Shown: one piece after another, positions 40,051 through 48,254 of the stretch | Layout: each line of letters begins with the position of its first letter | How positions within the stretch are numbered: position 1 is the stretch's first letter | DNA from: Pseudokineococcus lusitanus | GTDB taxonomy: Bacteria; Actinomycetota; Actinomycetes; Actinomycetales; Quadrisphaeraceae | Direction of reading: 5' to 3' | Length of the DNA stretch: 64,000 nucleotides | Assembly: GCF_003751265.1 (NCBI RefSeq) | Contig: NZ_RJKN01000003.1 | Span: 310,001 to 374,000, forward strand | Notes under the pieces: generated by a model | Databases searched by the model: none | What the model was told of the DNA's origin: nothing | The model's input: the letters and a program-made list of their open reading frames with translations, nothing else | Position numbers and translations under genes: made by a program

Positions 40051-40191
40051 TCGTCGTCCAGCGGGGCCGGGTCTCGGGGGCGGTGTCGTGTGCTGCGGGC
40101 GGTCGCCCGCAGGTCCTCGTGCGTCGCGTCGGGTCCTGCGTGGGGTCCGCGCGCACGGCGCACGGCATCCCGGCCGCGAGCACCATACGTC

Positions 40192-40197
40192 GTGAGG
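40192..40197 (-). promoter_or_regulatory. candidate ftsE promoter (-10)
   Basis: TATGGT on the minus strand, giving a leader of about 135 bases to ftsE. The -35 region is not convincing. Confidence 0.35.
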
Positions 40198-40284
40198 TCC
40201 CGCATCCCGAACTTCTCCTCCCGGCGAGTCACCGTCCGTACAGGCATCGGCACGCTCCGCGATCGACCTGAGACCGAGGTCCAC

Positions 40285-40348
40285 CCGTCCGGAGCAGCGC
40301 CGGACGGCCCTGCGGGGCCGGACGGGTGGCAGCCCACCACCCGTCCGG
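40285..40348 (-). terminator. double hairpin after prfB
   Basis: Two successive perfect stems: CCGTCCGG/CCGGACGG (40285-40307) and CCGGACGGGTGG/CCACCCGTCCGG (40318-40348). Both share the word CCGTCCGG. They lie 72 bases downstream of the prfB stop. The rest of this 370-base spacer (40051-40419) has no gene; a further imperfect dyad sits near 40366-40402. Confidence 0.75.
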
Positions 40349-40419
40349 GCCTGCGGGCGACCACGGCGGGACGCCGGTGGACGATGTCCTGCGCCGTCCC
40401 GCCGGTGGACGGCGTGCGG

Positions 40420-41544
40420 TCAGGCGTCCTGCTTCTCCTCCTGGCGGCGCCACCGGATCCCCGACTCGAGGAAGCCGTCGATGTCGCCGTCGAAGACCGC
40501 CGTCGTGTTGCCGACCTCGTGCTCGGTCCGCAGGTCCTTGACCATCTGGTACGGGTGCAGCACGTAGGAGCGCATCTGGTTGCCCCAGCTGCCGGCGTCG
40601 GCGCCCTTGAGGGCGTCGAGCTCGGCCTGGCGCTCGGCGCGGGCGCGCTCGAGCAGCCGGGCCTGGAGCACGCGCATGGCCGCCGCCTTGTTCTGCAGCT
40701 GGCTCTTCTCGTTCTGGCAGGACACGACGATGCCGGTCGGCAGGTGCGTGAGGCGCACGGCCGAGTCCGTCGTGTTGACGCTCTGGCCGCCGGGGCCCGA
40801 CGAGCGGAAGACGTCGACGCGCAGCTCGTTCTCCGGGACCTCGACGTTGTCGGTCTCGGCGACGAACGGCAGGACCTCGACGCCCGCGAAGGACGTCTGG
40901 CGGCGGCCCTGGTTGTCGAAGGGCGAGATCCGCACGAGCCGGTGCGTGCCCTGCTCGACGGACAGCGTCCCGTAGGCGTAGGGGGCCGCGACCCGGAAGG
41001 TGGCCGACTTGATGCCGGCCTCCTCCGCGTAGGAGGTGTCGTAGACGTCGGTGCCGTAGCCGTGGCGCTCGCTCCAGCGCAGGTACATGCGCAGCAGCAT
41101 CTCGGCGAAGTCGGCGGCGTCGACGCCCCCGGCCTCGGCGCGGATCGTGACGATGGCCTCGCGCTCGTCGTACTCCCCCGACAGCAGCGTGCGGACCTCG
41201 AGCTGGGCCAGCGCCGTGCGCAGGGTCTCGAGCTCGCGGCCCGCCTCGGCCATCGTCTCGTCGCGCTCGGCGCCCTCGGCGTCCTCGGCCATCTCGACGA
41301 GGACCTCGAGGTCGTCGAGGCGGTCGCCGAGCTTCTCGAGCCGCTCGACCTCGGACTGGGCGTGCGACAGGCGGCTCGTCACGCCCTGCGCGCGGGCGAC
41401 GTCGTCCCACAGGTCGGGGGCGACGGCCTCCTCGGACAGCTCGCGGATCGTCTGGCGGAGCCGGTCGAGGTCGCTGACCTCGACGATCGAGGCGTAGGTC
41501 GACCTCAGGTCGCGGATCTCGGCGGGGAAGTCGACGGCAGCCAC
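40420..41544 (-). CDS. prfB: peptide chain release factor 2
   Basis: RF2, reading UAA and UGA. 374 residues; the tripeptide SPF (in [11 protein letters not shown]) and GGQ (in [14 protein letters not shown]) identify it. The E. coli autoregulatory in-frame UGA frameshift is absent; the reading frame is continuous from the start. GTG at 41544 follows TAGGGT by 8 bases, so a leaderless transcript is plausible. It lies before ftsE in the usual order. Confidence 0.96.
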   Translation of the reverse strand: MAAVDFPAEIRDLRSTYASIVEVSDLDRLRQTIRELSEEAVAPDLWDDVARAQGVTSRLSHAQSEVERLEKLGDRLDDLEVLVEMAEDAEGAERDETMAEAGRELETLRTALAQLEVRTLLSGEYDEREAIVTIRAEAGGVDAADFAEMLLRMYLRWSERHGYGTDVYDTSYAEEAGIKSATFRVAAPYAYGTLSVEQGTHRLVRISPFDNQGRRQTSFAGVEVLPFVAETDNVEVPENELRVDVFRSSGPGGQSVNTTDSAVRLTHLPTGIVVSCQNEKSQLQNKAAAMRVLQARLLERARAERQAELDALKGADAGSWGNQMRSYVLHPYQMVKDLRTEHEVGNTTAVFDGDIDGFLESGIRWRRQEEKQDA

Positions 41545-41552
41545 GGCAGCCG

Positions 41553-41558
41553 ACCCTA
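41553..41558 (-). promoter_or_regulatory. -10 element of prfB
   Basis: TAGGGT on the minus strand, 8 bases before the GTG at 41544. Confidence 0.45.
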
Positions 41559-41589
41559 CGCCGCCCCTGCGCCGCCCGAGGCCGGCCCG

Positions 41590-41632
41590 CCGTGCCGCCC
41601 GCGCGGGACGGCCGTGCCGCCCGCGCGGGACG
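41590..41632. repeat. 22-bp tandem duplication after the AIM24 gene
   Basis: CCGTGCCGCCCGCGCGGGAC occurs at 41590 and again at 41612, 22 bases apart. Each copy contains the dyad CCCGCGCGGG and lies just after the stop codon at 41636, so it may act as a terminator. Confidence 0.85.
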
Positions 41633-41635
41633 ACC

Positions 41636-42337
41636 TCAGGTGAAGAGGCCGCCGCCCCCGCCGCCGGTGCCGCCGGACGGCACCTCGGGGCGCCCCTCGC
41701 TGGGCTGGACGACGACGAAGCCCGGCCCCGAGAAGACGTACTGGAAGGCCTCGCCCGTGCCGCCCCGCAGGACCGACCGCGCGTTGAGGCTGCTGCGCAC
41801 GGTCGGCACGAGGCCGGCCGACCACGCGACCGCCGACTGCAGGTCCACCGACGTGGGCTGCTCGGCGCAGTCGAGGAGGACGGGAGGGCCGTCGCTCGTG
41901 AGCGCCACGGTGCCGTGGCCGCCGATCTGGAGGGTGAAGAGGCCGCCGGTGAGGGTGCCGGCGCCCTGGACGCGGGTGACGTCCCAGTCGAGGTCCGCGT
42001 CGAAGGCCAGGACGTTGCTGCCGTCGACGCAGATGGCGTCGCCCTCGAGCTCGACGGTGAAGACGTCCTCGGCACGGCGGGCGAGGAAGACCTCGCCCCG
42101 GCCGGAGCACCGCATGAGCGGCGTGTCGGCCGACGAGACGAGGCGGCGCACGAGGCGTCCGACGCTCCCGGAGCCCTCGTGGTCGAAGCGGACGTCGCCC
42201 TGGAAGGCGACCATCGACCCCTTCGCCGCGAGGACGTCGGGGCCCAGGACGACCCGGGCCATCTTGTCGTTCTGACGGGTCCAGCGGGCCGCCGTCTGCT
42301 GCTCGGCGTGCCGGGGGTCGAAGAGGTGGCTGCGCAC
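41636..42337 (-). CDS. AIM24 family protein
   Basis: 233 residues with a beta-rich AIM24/TRAP-like barrel: [23 protein letters not shown] near the start and [20 protein letters not shown] in the middle. It ends in a Gly-rich tail. Its role in bacteria is unknown; mitochondrial AIM24 affects inner-membrane organisation. GTG at 42337, 6 bases after TAGCGT. Confidence 0.88.
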   Translation of the reverse strand: MRSHLFDPRHAEQQTAARWTRQNDKMARVVLGPDVLAAKGSMVAFQGDVRFDHEGSGSVGRLVRRLVSSADTPLMRCSGRGEVFLARRAEDVFTVELEGDAICVDGSNVLAFDADLDWDVTRVQGAGTLTGGLFTLQIGGHGTVALTSDGPPVLLDCAEQPTSVDLQSAVAWSAGLVPTVRSSLNARSVLRGGTGEAFQYVFSGPGFVVVQPSEGRPEVPSGGTGGGGGGLFT

Positions 42338-42343
42338 GGCCGG

Positions 42344-42349
42344 ACGCTA
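42344..42349 (-). promoter_or_regulatory. -10 element of leaderless AIM24 gene
   Basis: TAGCGT on the minus strand, 6 bases before the GTG at 42337. Confidence 0.6.
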
Positions 42350-42381
42350 GCGCCGGACGGGCGCGCGAGGGGGGCGGACGA

Positions 42382-42416
42382 CGACGGGCCCTCCCCCGGG
42401 TGGGGAGGGCCCGTCG
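42382..42416 (-). terminator. terminator of the whiB7 transcript
   Basis: Arms CGACGGGCCCTCCCC and GGGGAGGGCCCGTCG, 15 bp, loop of 5 bases, 35 bases beyond the small ORF that follows whiB7. Confidence 0.85.
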
Positions 42417-42450
42417 GTCGTGCTGGGGGCGGTCGGGGACGGCCGGGCGG

Positions 42451-42702
42451 TCAGGCGCGGGCGAGGACGGCGACGCCCTCGGCCCGGCGCCGGGCGGCGA
42501 CGGCCCGGTCGGCGGCCCGCTCGGCCCGGCGCTCGGCTCGGTCGGCGGCGCGACGGGCGAGGGCGTCGGCGAGCCGGCGCTCGTCCCGGGCACCGCGCAG
42601 CGCGCGCGCCGCGACGGCGGACCCGCGGTCGGCGGGCCCGACGAGGCGGAGCAGGACGCCGGCGGTGTCGGGCAGGGGTGGGGCGGTGGTGCGTGCGGTC
42701 AT
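42451..42702 (-). CDS. small Ala/Arg-rich protein downstream of whiB7
   Basis: 83 residues, no recognised family. The first 30 residues (TARTTAPPLPDTAGVLLRLV) are unremarkable; residues 35-80 form a highly charged Arg/Ala/Glu helix (ADRAERRAERAADRAVAARR) that could bind nucleic acid or be a coiled coil. The ATG at 42702 has GGAG 8 bases before it. It lies between whiB7 and the terminator at 42382, so it should share the whiB7 message. The composition also makes chance opening possible. Confidence 0.5.
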   Translation of the reverse strand: MTARTTAPPLPDTAGVLLRLVGPADRGSAVAARALRGARDERRLADALARRAADRAERRAERAADRAVAARRRAEGVAVLARA

Positions 42703-42835
42703 GGCGAGGTCTCCGGGGGTGCGGGTGCGACGGCGCGGGTGGGCCGCGGGCACGTCGGGACGGTGGCGGTGCTGCCGGACGCCGGTGGCGTCCGGGCGGG
42801 CGACGGCCCGGCGGGCGTGCCGCCGGGCCGTCGCG

Positions 42836-43138
42836 TCAGGCGACGACGGGGTGCTTGCGGGGACGGCCGCGGGGCCGCTTGCGGGCGACGACGGCGCCGC
42901 CGTCGAAGATCTCCCCGCCCCAGACGCCCCACGGCTCGCGCCGGACCAGGGCGCCGGCGAGGCAGGCCTCGCGCAGCGGGCACGGGGCGCAGGCGGCCTT
43001 GGCCGCCTCGAGGGCGGCGGGGGCCTCGGCGAACCAGAGGTCGCCGTCGCCGTCCCGGCAGGGCACGGCGGCGAGCTCGTCCGTCGCGCCCGCGTCGAGG
43101 TCGGCGACGGGGCGCTCGAGCATGGTCGTGAGGTGCAC
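42836..43138 (-). CDS. whiB7: WhiB7-type iron-sulfur transcription factor
   Basis: 100 residues. The four iron-sulfur cysteines are Cys27, Cys50, Cys53 and Cys59; the sigma-contacting turn GVWGGE is at 71-76. The C-terminal AT-hook RGRPRK (90-95) is diagnostic of WhiB7, the activator of intrinsic antibiotic-resistance genes in mycobacteria and streptomycetes. GTG at 43138 with GGAGA before it. It is preceded by a leader of about 540 bases with promoter, ORF and hairpin, and lies next to uvrD2 as in mycobacteria. Confidence 0.95.
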   Translation of the reverse strand: MHLTTMLERPVADLDAGATDELAAVPCRDGDGDLWFAEAPAALEAAKAACAPCPLREACLAGALVRREPWGVWGGEIFDGGAVVARKRPRGRPRKHPVVA

Positions 43139-43224
43139 GGCTTCTCCAGGTGGTGCGTCCCGCGGCCCGGGGTGACCAGGCGCAGCGGGGGCGGGGCGAG
43201 GGGCTGGAGGAGCCGTGGCACGGA

Positions 43225-43262
43225 CGAGGCCGCGGCTCCCGGGATCGGGAGCCGCGGCCTCG
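43225..43262 (-). promoter_or_regulatory. candidate whiB7 attenuator hairpin
   Basis: 16-bp perfect stem (arms around GAGGCCGCGGCTCCC and GGGAGCCGCGGCCTC) with a 6-base loop, between the leader ORF stop (43290) and whiB7 (43138). No U-tract follows. Placed to stop transcription before whiB7 unless the leader ORF is slowed. Confidence 0.65.
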
Positions 43263-43289
43263 GCAGGGGCCTCGCGCCTGGCCGGGGGC

Positions 43290-43616
43290 CTAGGCGGTGG
43301 GGGTCCTGCCGGGGTCGGGGCCCCCGGTGGGGGTCCGGTCGAGCACGTTCTGGACGGGGAAGGGGCGCTGGTGGTCGCCGCGCTCGCGGTGACCGCCGGC
43401 GAAGGGGACGCCGCCGGGCGCCGCGAAGCCCTCGAGGGGCGTGCGACGGCCGACCTGCGGACGGAGCTCTCCCCCGGTCACCGGACCCGTGGACCCGAGG
43501 AACGGGCCCTCCACGAGGGCGGGGGCCGGCGCCGCGGACGGCACGGGGAGGCGGTAGGCGCAGGGGGCCACGACGGGGGCGGTGCCGGGCGTCGTCACGG
43601 TCGTCGTGCTCACCAC
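43290..43616 (-). CDS. leader ORF upstream of whiB7
   Basis: 108 codons with strong actinobacterial codon use. The start VVSTTTVTTPG (GTG-GTG at 43616/43613) has GAGGAGG 8 bases before it, and the protein contains VAPCAYRLPVPSA and a later RERGDHQRPFPVQNVLDR stretch, with many prolines. No family recognised. It begins about 65 bases after the predicted whiB7 start point and ends 28 bases before the hairpin, so it is best read as the whiB7 leader peptide frame. It is longer than the leader ORFs usually described. An independent small protein is possible. Confidence 0.6.
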   Translation of the reverse strand: MVSTTTVTTPGTAPVVAPCAYRLPVPSAAPAPALVEGPFLGSTGPVTGGELRPQVGRRTPLEGFAAPGGVPFAGGHRERGDHQRPFPVQNVLDRTPTGGPDPGRTPTA

Positions 43617-43686
43617 GGGGACCACCTCCTCACCTCTCGCGCGCCCGGGGTGCGTCCCGGGGGCGTCGCTCTCGCTGCCGACGCAG

Positions 43687-43725
43687 ACGCTAGGGGCACC
43701 CGTCGACGGCGCACAACGTCTTTTT
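43687..43725 (-). promoter_or_regulatory. whiB7 promoter with upstream A-tract
   Basis: On the minus strand: AAAAA (43725-43721), GACG, the -35 TTGTGC (43716-43711), an 18-base spacer, then the -10 TAGCGT (43692-43687). WhiB7 is known to bind AT-rich DNA just upstream of the -35 with its AT-hook, so this matches an autoregulated whiB7 promoter. The A5 tract is exceptional in this GC-rich sequence. Confidence 0.75.
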
Positions 43726-43761
43726 CCGCGGCGACCCGCGCAGGGCCCCGCGCGCCCCCTC

Positions 43762-45921
43762 CTAGGGGTGCTCGGCCGGCCCGTCGGGGGGGGCGGGGGC
43801 ATCCCCCGCGAGGACGGCGAGGACGGCCTCGCCGTAGCGCTCGAGCTTGGCCGGGCCGATCCCGGCGATGCCGGCGAGGTCGGCCGTGGCCGCGGGCCGC
43901 GCCTCGGCGACCGCGACGAGCGTGGCGTCCGTGAAGACGACGTACGCGGGCACCTTGGCCTCGGCGGCCGTCCGGGAGCGCCACTCGCGCAGCGCCTCGA
44001 AGGTGGCCTCGTCGTAGGTGGCCGGGCAGCTCTCGCACCGCCCGGTCTTGCGGGCGGCCGCCGTCGTCAACGGCTCCCCGCACGTGCGGCACCGGCTCAG
44101 CTGCGCGCCGCGCCGCTTCCGCTCCGCCCTCGTCCCGCCGCGGGCCCCCGCGCCGCGGGCGGCGTCGGCGGCCGAGGCGGGCCGGAGCCCGTCGAGGAAG
44201 CGGGACGGCTTGCGCGACGCCCGCCCGCCCGGCGTGCGCGACAGCGTCCACGAGCAGACGAGGCGCTCGCGGGCCCGCGTCACGCCGACGTAGAGCAGGC
44301 GGCGCTCCTCCTCGACGGCGTCGGCGTCGTCCGCGGCGAAGCTGATGGGCATCAGCCCCTCCGACAGGCCGACGAGGACGACCGTGTCCCACTCCAGGCC
44401 CTTGGCGGCGTGGAGCGAGGCGAGGGTGACGCCCTCGACGGTGGGAGCGTGCTGCGCGGCGGCCCGCTCGTCGAGCTCGGCGACGAGCTGCGGCAGCCGG
44501 TCGTCCGGACGGGCGGCGGCGACGTCGTCCGCCAGCGCGACGAGCGCCTGCAGCGACTCCCAGCGCTCGCGGACGGCGCCCGAGCCCTCGGGGGCGCGCT
44601 CGGCCCACCCGGCCCCGGACAGCACGTCGCGGACCACGGCGCCCAGCGGCTGCGCCCCGTCGTCCGAGCGCGCCGCCCCGCGCAGGAGGAGGACGGCGTC
44701 GCGCACCTCCTTGCGGGCGAAGAAGCGCTCGCCGCCGCGCAGGAGGTAGCCGATGCCGCGGGCGGCGAGCGCCTGCTCCAGCGGCTCGGACTGGCTGTTG
44801 GTGCGGAAGAGCACCGCGACCTCGCTGGCCGCGTGGCCCTGCGCGAGGAGGTCGGCGACCCACGCGGCCACGCGGGCGGCCTCGGCGTCGTCGTCGGCGT
44901 TCTCCCAGAACTCCGGCGCGGGGCCGGCGGGCCGCTGGGCGACGAGCTCGACCCGCGCGCGCGTGGCGGCGCGGGGGGCGCGGTCGAGGAGCCCGTTGGC
45001 GAGGGCGACGACCTGCGGCGTGGACCGGTAGTCGCGCACGAGGCGGACCGTCCGCGTGCCGGGGTGACGGCGGTCGAAGTCGAGCAGGTGGCGGGGGTCG
45101 GCCCCGGCGAAGGAGTAGATGGTCTGGCTGGCGTCGCCGACGACGCAGAGGTCGTCCCGCTCCCCGAGCCACAGCTCGAGGAGGCGCTGCTGCAGGCCGC
45201 TGACGTCCTGGTACTCGTCGACGACGAGGTGGCGGTACTGCTGGCGGACGGCGCGCGCGACGTCCGCCCGCTCCTCGAGCACCCCGACGGTGAGCAGGAG
45301 GACGTCCTCGAAGTCGATGACCCCGCGGTCGGTCTTGACCTCCTCGTACCCGCGCATGACCCGTGCGGCGGCGAGGTGGTCCAGCCCCGCGGGGGCCGGG
45401 CGGCCGCGGCGGCGCGCCTCCTCCGGGTAGGCGTCCGGCGTGAGCATGCCGACCTTGGCCCACTCGACCTCGGCGGACAGGTCGCGGACGGCGGCCCGGT
45501 CCACCCGCAGCCGCAGGCGCGACGCGGCCTGGGCGACGAGCCCGGCCTTGTGCTCGACGAGCGGCGGCAGCGCCCCGCCGACGGCCTGCGGCCAGAAGTA
45601 CTGCAGCTGGCGCAGCGCGGCGGCGTGGAAGGTGCGCGCCTGCACGCCGGGGACGCCGAGGTCGCGCAGCCGGGTGCGCATCTCGGCCGCCGCGCGGGCG
45701 GTGAAGGTGACGGCGAGGACCTGCGTGGGCTGCCAGGCCCCGGCGAGCGCGCCGTGGGCGATGCGGTGCGTGAGCGCCCGGGTCTTGCCGGTGCCCGCGC
45801 CGGCGAGGACGCGGACCGGCCCCGAGAGCGCCCGGGCGACCTCCCGCTGCTCGGGGTCGAGCGCCTCGAGGACGGCGTCGGCGTCGAGCGGGGCGTCGCT
45901 GGTGGTCCGGGCGCTGTTCAT
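43762..45921 (-). CDS. uvrD2: ATP-dependent DNA helicase UvrD2
   Basis: Superfamily 1 helicase of 719 residues. Walker A GAGTGKT (41-47), DEYQD in VVDEYQDVSG, QTIYSFAGAD and VTRARERLV are the motor motifs. The C-terminus has the tetracysteine linker (CRTCG with CESC) and an HRDC domain (about 640-705, ending IAGIGPAKLERYG), which distinguishes UvrD2 from UvrD1/PcrA. ATG at 45921. It faces the whiB7 promoter on the same strand, as in mycobacteria. Confidence 0.95.
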   Translation of the reverse strand: MNSARTTSDAPLDADAVLEALDPEQREVARALSGPVRVLAGAGTGKTRALTHRIAHGALAGAWQPTQVLAVTFTARAAAEMRTRLRDLGVPGVQARTFHAAALRQLQYFWPQAVGGALPPLVEHKAGLVAQAASRLRLRVDRAAVRDLSAEVEWAKVGMLTPDAYPEEARRRGRPAPAGLDHLAAARVMRGYEEVKTDRGVIDFEDVLLLTVGVLEERADVARAVRQQYRHLVVDEYQDVSGLQQRLLELWLGERDDLCVVGDASQTIYSFAGADPRHLLDFDRRHPGTRTVRLVRDYRSTPQVVALANGLLDRAPRAATRARVELVAQRPAGPAPEFWENADDDAEAARVAAWVADLLAQGHAASEVAVLFRTNSQSEPLEQALAARGIGYLLRGGERFFARKEVRDAVLLLRGAARSDDGAQPLGAVVRDVLSGAGWAERAPEGSGAVRERWESLQALVALADDVAAARPDDRLPQLVAELDERAAAQHAPTVEGVTLASLHAAKGLEWDTVVLVGLSEGLMPISFAADDADAVEEERRLLYVGVTRARERLVCSWTLSRTPGGRASRKPSRFLDGLRPASAADAARGAGARGGTRAERKRRGAQLSRCRTCGEPLTTAAARKTGRCESCPATYDEATFEALREWRSRTAAEAKVPAYVVFTDATLVAVAEARPAATADLAGIAGIGPAKLERYGEAVLAVLAGDAPAPPDGPAEHP

Positions 45922-46093
45922 GGCGCGCCCATGCTCGCACCGCCCGCCGACGCCCCGCGCCGACGCCCGCGCCGCGGTGGATGACGCGCGCGCCGTCGCG
46001 CGTTGTGCGCGTCGACGACGCACGGCGGGCCCCGCCCGCGTGCACCCGACGACGAGGCGCCCGCCCGCGGGCCGGCGCCGAGGAGGCACCACG

Positions 46094-46363
46094 ATGACCG
46101 CCACGGCACCCGCCGACCACGTCCCCGCCCCCGGCACCGTGACGATGTTCACGACGACCTGGTGCGGCTACTGCCGCAACCTCAAGCGGCAGATGGACCG
46201 CGACGGCGTCACCTACGCCGAGGTCGACATCGAGCAGACGCCGGGCACGGCGGACTTCGTCGCCGCGGTCAACGGCGGCAACCAGACCGTGCCGACGCTG
46301 CTCTTCGCCGACGGGACCACGGCGACGAACCCGTCGCTGGCCGAGGTCAAGAGCCGGCTCTGA
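46094..46363 (+). CDS. mrx1: mycoredoxin-1 (glutaredoxin-like)
   Basis: Small redox protein of 89 residues. The active site is Cys24-Gly-Tyr-Cys27 in TTWCGYCRNLK, the cis-Pro is in TVPTLLF (67) and the glycine motif in SLAEVKSRL. This is the mycoredoxin form that reduces mycothiol mixed disulfides in actinobacteria. ATG at 46094 with AGGAGG before it. It is divergent from uvrD2, as in mycobacteria. Confidence 0.93.
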   Translation: MTATAPADHVPAPGTVTMFTTTWCGYCRNLKRQMDRDGVTYAEVDIEQTPGTADFVAAVNGGNQTVPTLLFADGTTATNPSLAEVKSRL

Positions 46364-46461
46364 GCCGTCCGGCGGGCCGGCGCCCGGGACGTCCCGGTGA
46401 CCGGGGCGGCCCGGGCGCCGGGCGCCCCGGGACGGCGACCGCCGAGCCCGTCGCCGTCGAC

Positions 46462-47115
46462 GTGCTCGCCGGGCGCCTCGCGGACCGCGCCCTCGGGGCC
46501 GCGGCCGCCCTCCGCGAGGGCACGGGCGGGGGCACCGCCGTCCGCCTCGGCGTCGACGCGGCCGTGCCCGCGGACGGCGAGCACGTCGCCGACGCCGTCG
46601 CCGCGGCCCTCGACGCCCGCGGCGCCGCCGTCCTCCGGGTCCGCGCCCGGGACTGGCTCCGGCCGCGCTCGGTCCGGCTGGCGGCGGGGCCGCGCGACGC
46701 CGCGACGGCCTGGACCTCCGAGGTCGACCACCTCGGCCTGCTCCGCGAGGTGCTCGACCCCCTCGGGCCGGGAGGGGCGGGGACCTGGCTGCCGGCCCTG
46801 TGGGACGAGGCCGCCGACCGCGCCGTCCGGGCCCCGCGCCGCACCGCCCCGGTCGGCTCGGTGCTCGTCCTCGACGGGCCCTACCTCCTGCGCTGGGAGA
46901 CGGCCGACGCGCTGGACCTCGTCGTCCACCTGCTCGTGTCCGACGCCGCCGTCCACCGCCGGCTGGGCGGGGACGCCGCCGTGCGCCGGACCGGGGCGTG
47001 GGCGATCTACCGCGAGGAGACCGACCCCGCGCCGCGCGCCGACGTCGTCCTGCGCGCCGAGGACCTCCGCCGCCCCGCGCTCGTCCTCGGCGACGCCCCG
47101 TCGGCCTGGGCCTGA
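46462..47115 (+). CDS. uridine-kinase-like protein with decayed P-loop
   Basis: About 217 residues in the P-loop kinase/uridine kinase-like style: LGVDAAVPADGEHVADAVAAAL occupies the place of the GxxxxGK(S/T) loop but has no GKT, then ADWLRPRS-like strands, VLVLDGPYLLRWETADALDLVVHL (Walker B-like Asp) and a lid-like RRTGAWAIYREETDP. ATP binding is doubtful. Start unclear: a GTG at 46462 is the first standard codon; a CTG at 46360 overlaps the mrx1 stop (CTGA) and gives 34 more residues. Confidence 0.7.
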   Translation: MLAGRLADRALGAAAALREGTGGGTAVRLGVDAAVPADGEHVADAVAAALDARGAAVLRVRARDWLRPRSVRLAAGPRDAATAWTSEVDHLGLLREVLDPLGPGGAGTWLPALWDEAADRAVRAPRRTAPVGSVLVLDGPYLLRWETADALDLVVHLLVSDAAVHRRLGGDAAVRRTGAWAIYREETDPAPRADVVLRAEDLRRPALVLGDAPSAWA

Positions 47116-47125
47116 GGGCCCGCGG

Positions 47126-48133
47126 TCACCAGCCCTCGGCGGCCGGCATCGGGTCCCCGCCCTCGGTGAACCAGGCCTCGACGAGACGGAGCGCGATCGA
47201 GGTCGGCGGCGGCAGCCGCACCTCGCCCGCGGTGACGGCGGCGGCGAGCTCGGCGCGGGTGAACCAGCGCGCCGCCGCGATCTCCACCTCGTCGACGCGG
47301 ACGTCCGTCGACGACGCGCGGGCGGTGAAGCCGAGCATGAGCGAGGCCGGGAACGGCCACGGCTGGCTGCCCCGGTAGGTGACCTCGCCGACGACGACGC
47401 CGACCTCCTCGAGCACCTCGCGCCGCACCGCGGCCTCCAGCGGCTCGCCCGGCTCGACGAAGCCCGCGAGCGCGGAGTAGCGGCCCTCGGGCCAGAGGGC
47501 GTTGTGCGCCAGCAGGACCCGGTCGCGGTCGTCGACGACGGCCATGATCACGGCCGGGTCGGTGCGCGGGTAGTGCTCGCTGCCGTCGACGGGGCACGAG
47601 CGCGTCCACCCGGCCGAGGTGACCGCCGTCCGGGCCCCGCACCGCGGGCAGTGCGTCGTCACCCGGTGCCAGTTGAGGACGCCGACGGCCTCGACGAGGA
47701 GGCCGCTGCCCCGGTCGTCGAGGAGGGCCCCGACCTCGCGCAGCCCGGCCCACCGCTCGTCGCCGGCCGCGACGGGCCAGCCGGCGCCGTCGGCGACCGG
47801 CTGCTCGGCGGCGACCTCGACGGCCACGAACGCCTCCCCCTCGTCGGAGCGCCCGAGGTAGACGACGACCTGGTCCTCGGGCAGCACGGGCGCCACGTCG
47901 CGCGGGGCGACGAGCTCGAGGGCGAGCGCGCCGGCGTCGGGCGTGCCCGCGGTCGGCGCCCCGGTCGCCCCGCGCACCGGCGCCGAGCCGTCGGGCCGCA
48001 CGCGCAGGACGCGGGTGGACGGGTCGGCCCAGAGGTCGCGCAGCAGGTCGGGGCGGGTGCGGGACACGCCGTCCCGGTCGAGGTCCGCCCGGGACAGCAG
48101 CAGCGGGCCCAGCCCGCTCTCGCCGACGCTCAC
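47126..48133 (-). CDS. nudC: NADH/NAD-capped RNA pyrophosphatase NudC
   Basis: Nudix enzyme of 335 residues that cleaves NADH and NAD-capped RNA. The zinc cysteines lie in CPRCGARTAV and SCPVDG. The Nudix box is GFVEPGEPLEAAVRREVLEE with EEVGV after it. The NudC-type SQPWPFPASLM motif follows. GTG at 48133 sits 6 bases after TACGGT on the minus strand. It is transcribed away from the phosphotransferase-like gene. Confidence 0.95.
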   Translation of the reverse strand: MSVGESGLGPLLLSRADLDRDGVSRTRPDLLRDLWADPSTRVLRVRPDGSAPVRGATGAPTAGTPDAGALALELVAPRDVAPVLPEDQVVVYLGRSDEGEAFVAVEVAAEQPVADGAGWPVAAGDERWAGLREVGALLDDRGSGLLVEAVGVLNWHRVTTHCPRCGARTAVTSAGWTRSCPVDGSEHYPRTDPAVIMAVVDDRDRVLLAHNALWPEGRYSALAGFVEPGEPLEAAVRREVLEEVGVVVGEVTYRGSQPWPFPASLMLGFTARASSTDVRVDEVEIAAARWFTRAELAAAVTAGEVRLPPPTSIALRLVEAWFTEGGDPMPAAEGW

Positions 48134-48139
48134 GCCGCC

Positions 48140-48145
48140 ACCGTA
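48140..48145 (-). promoter_or_regulatory. -10 element of leaderless nudC
   Basis: TACGGT on the minus strand, 6 bases before the GTG at 48133. Confidence 0.6.
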
Positions 48146-48242
48146 GGCAGCCCCCGGCCCCGACCGCCCGACGGCACCCCCGCCGCCCGGCACGGCCGGC
48201 CCGGCGGCCCGCGTCGGCGGGGCCGGCGGGGGCCGCGTCCCC

Positions 48243-48248
48243 TACCGT
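48243..48248 (+). promoter_or_regulatory. -10 element of leaderless phosphotransferase-like gene
   Basis: TACCGT, 6 bases before the GTG at 48255. This decides between three nearby GTG codons. Confidence 0.55.
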
Positions 48249-48254
48249 GTGCCG

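Noticed and set aside
40420-41544. Programmed frameshift in prfB
   Set aside because: The frame is continuous from the GTG; there is no in-frame TGA near codon 25 and no anti-SD-like site placed for shifting.
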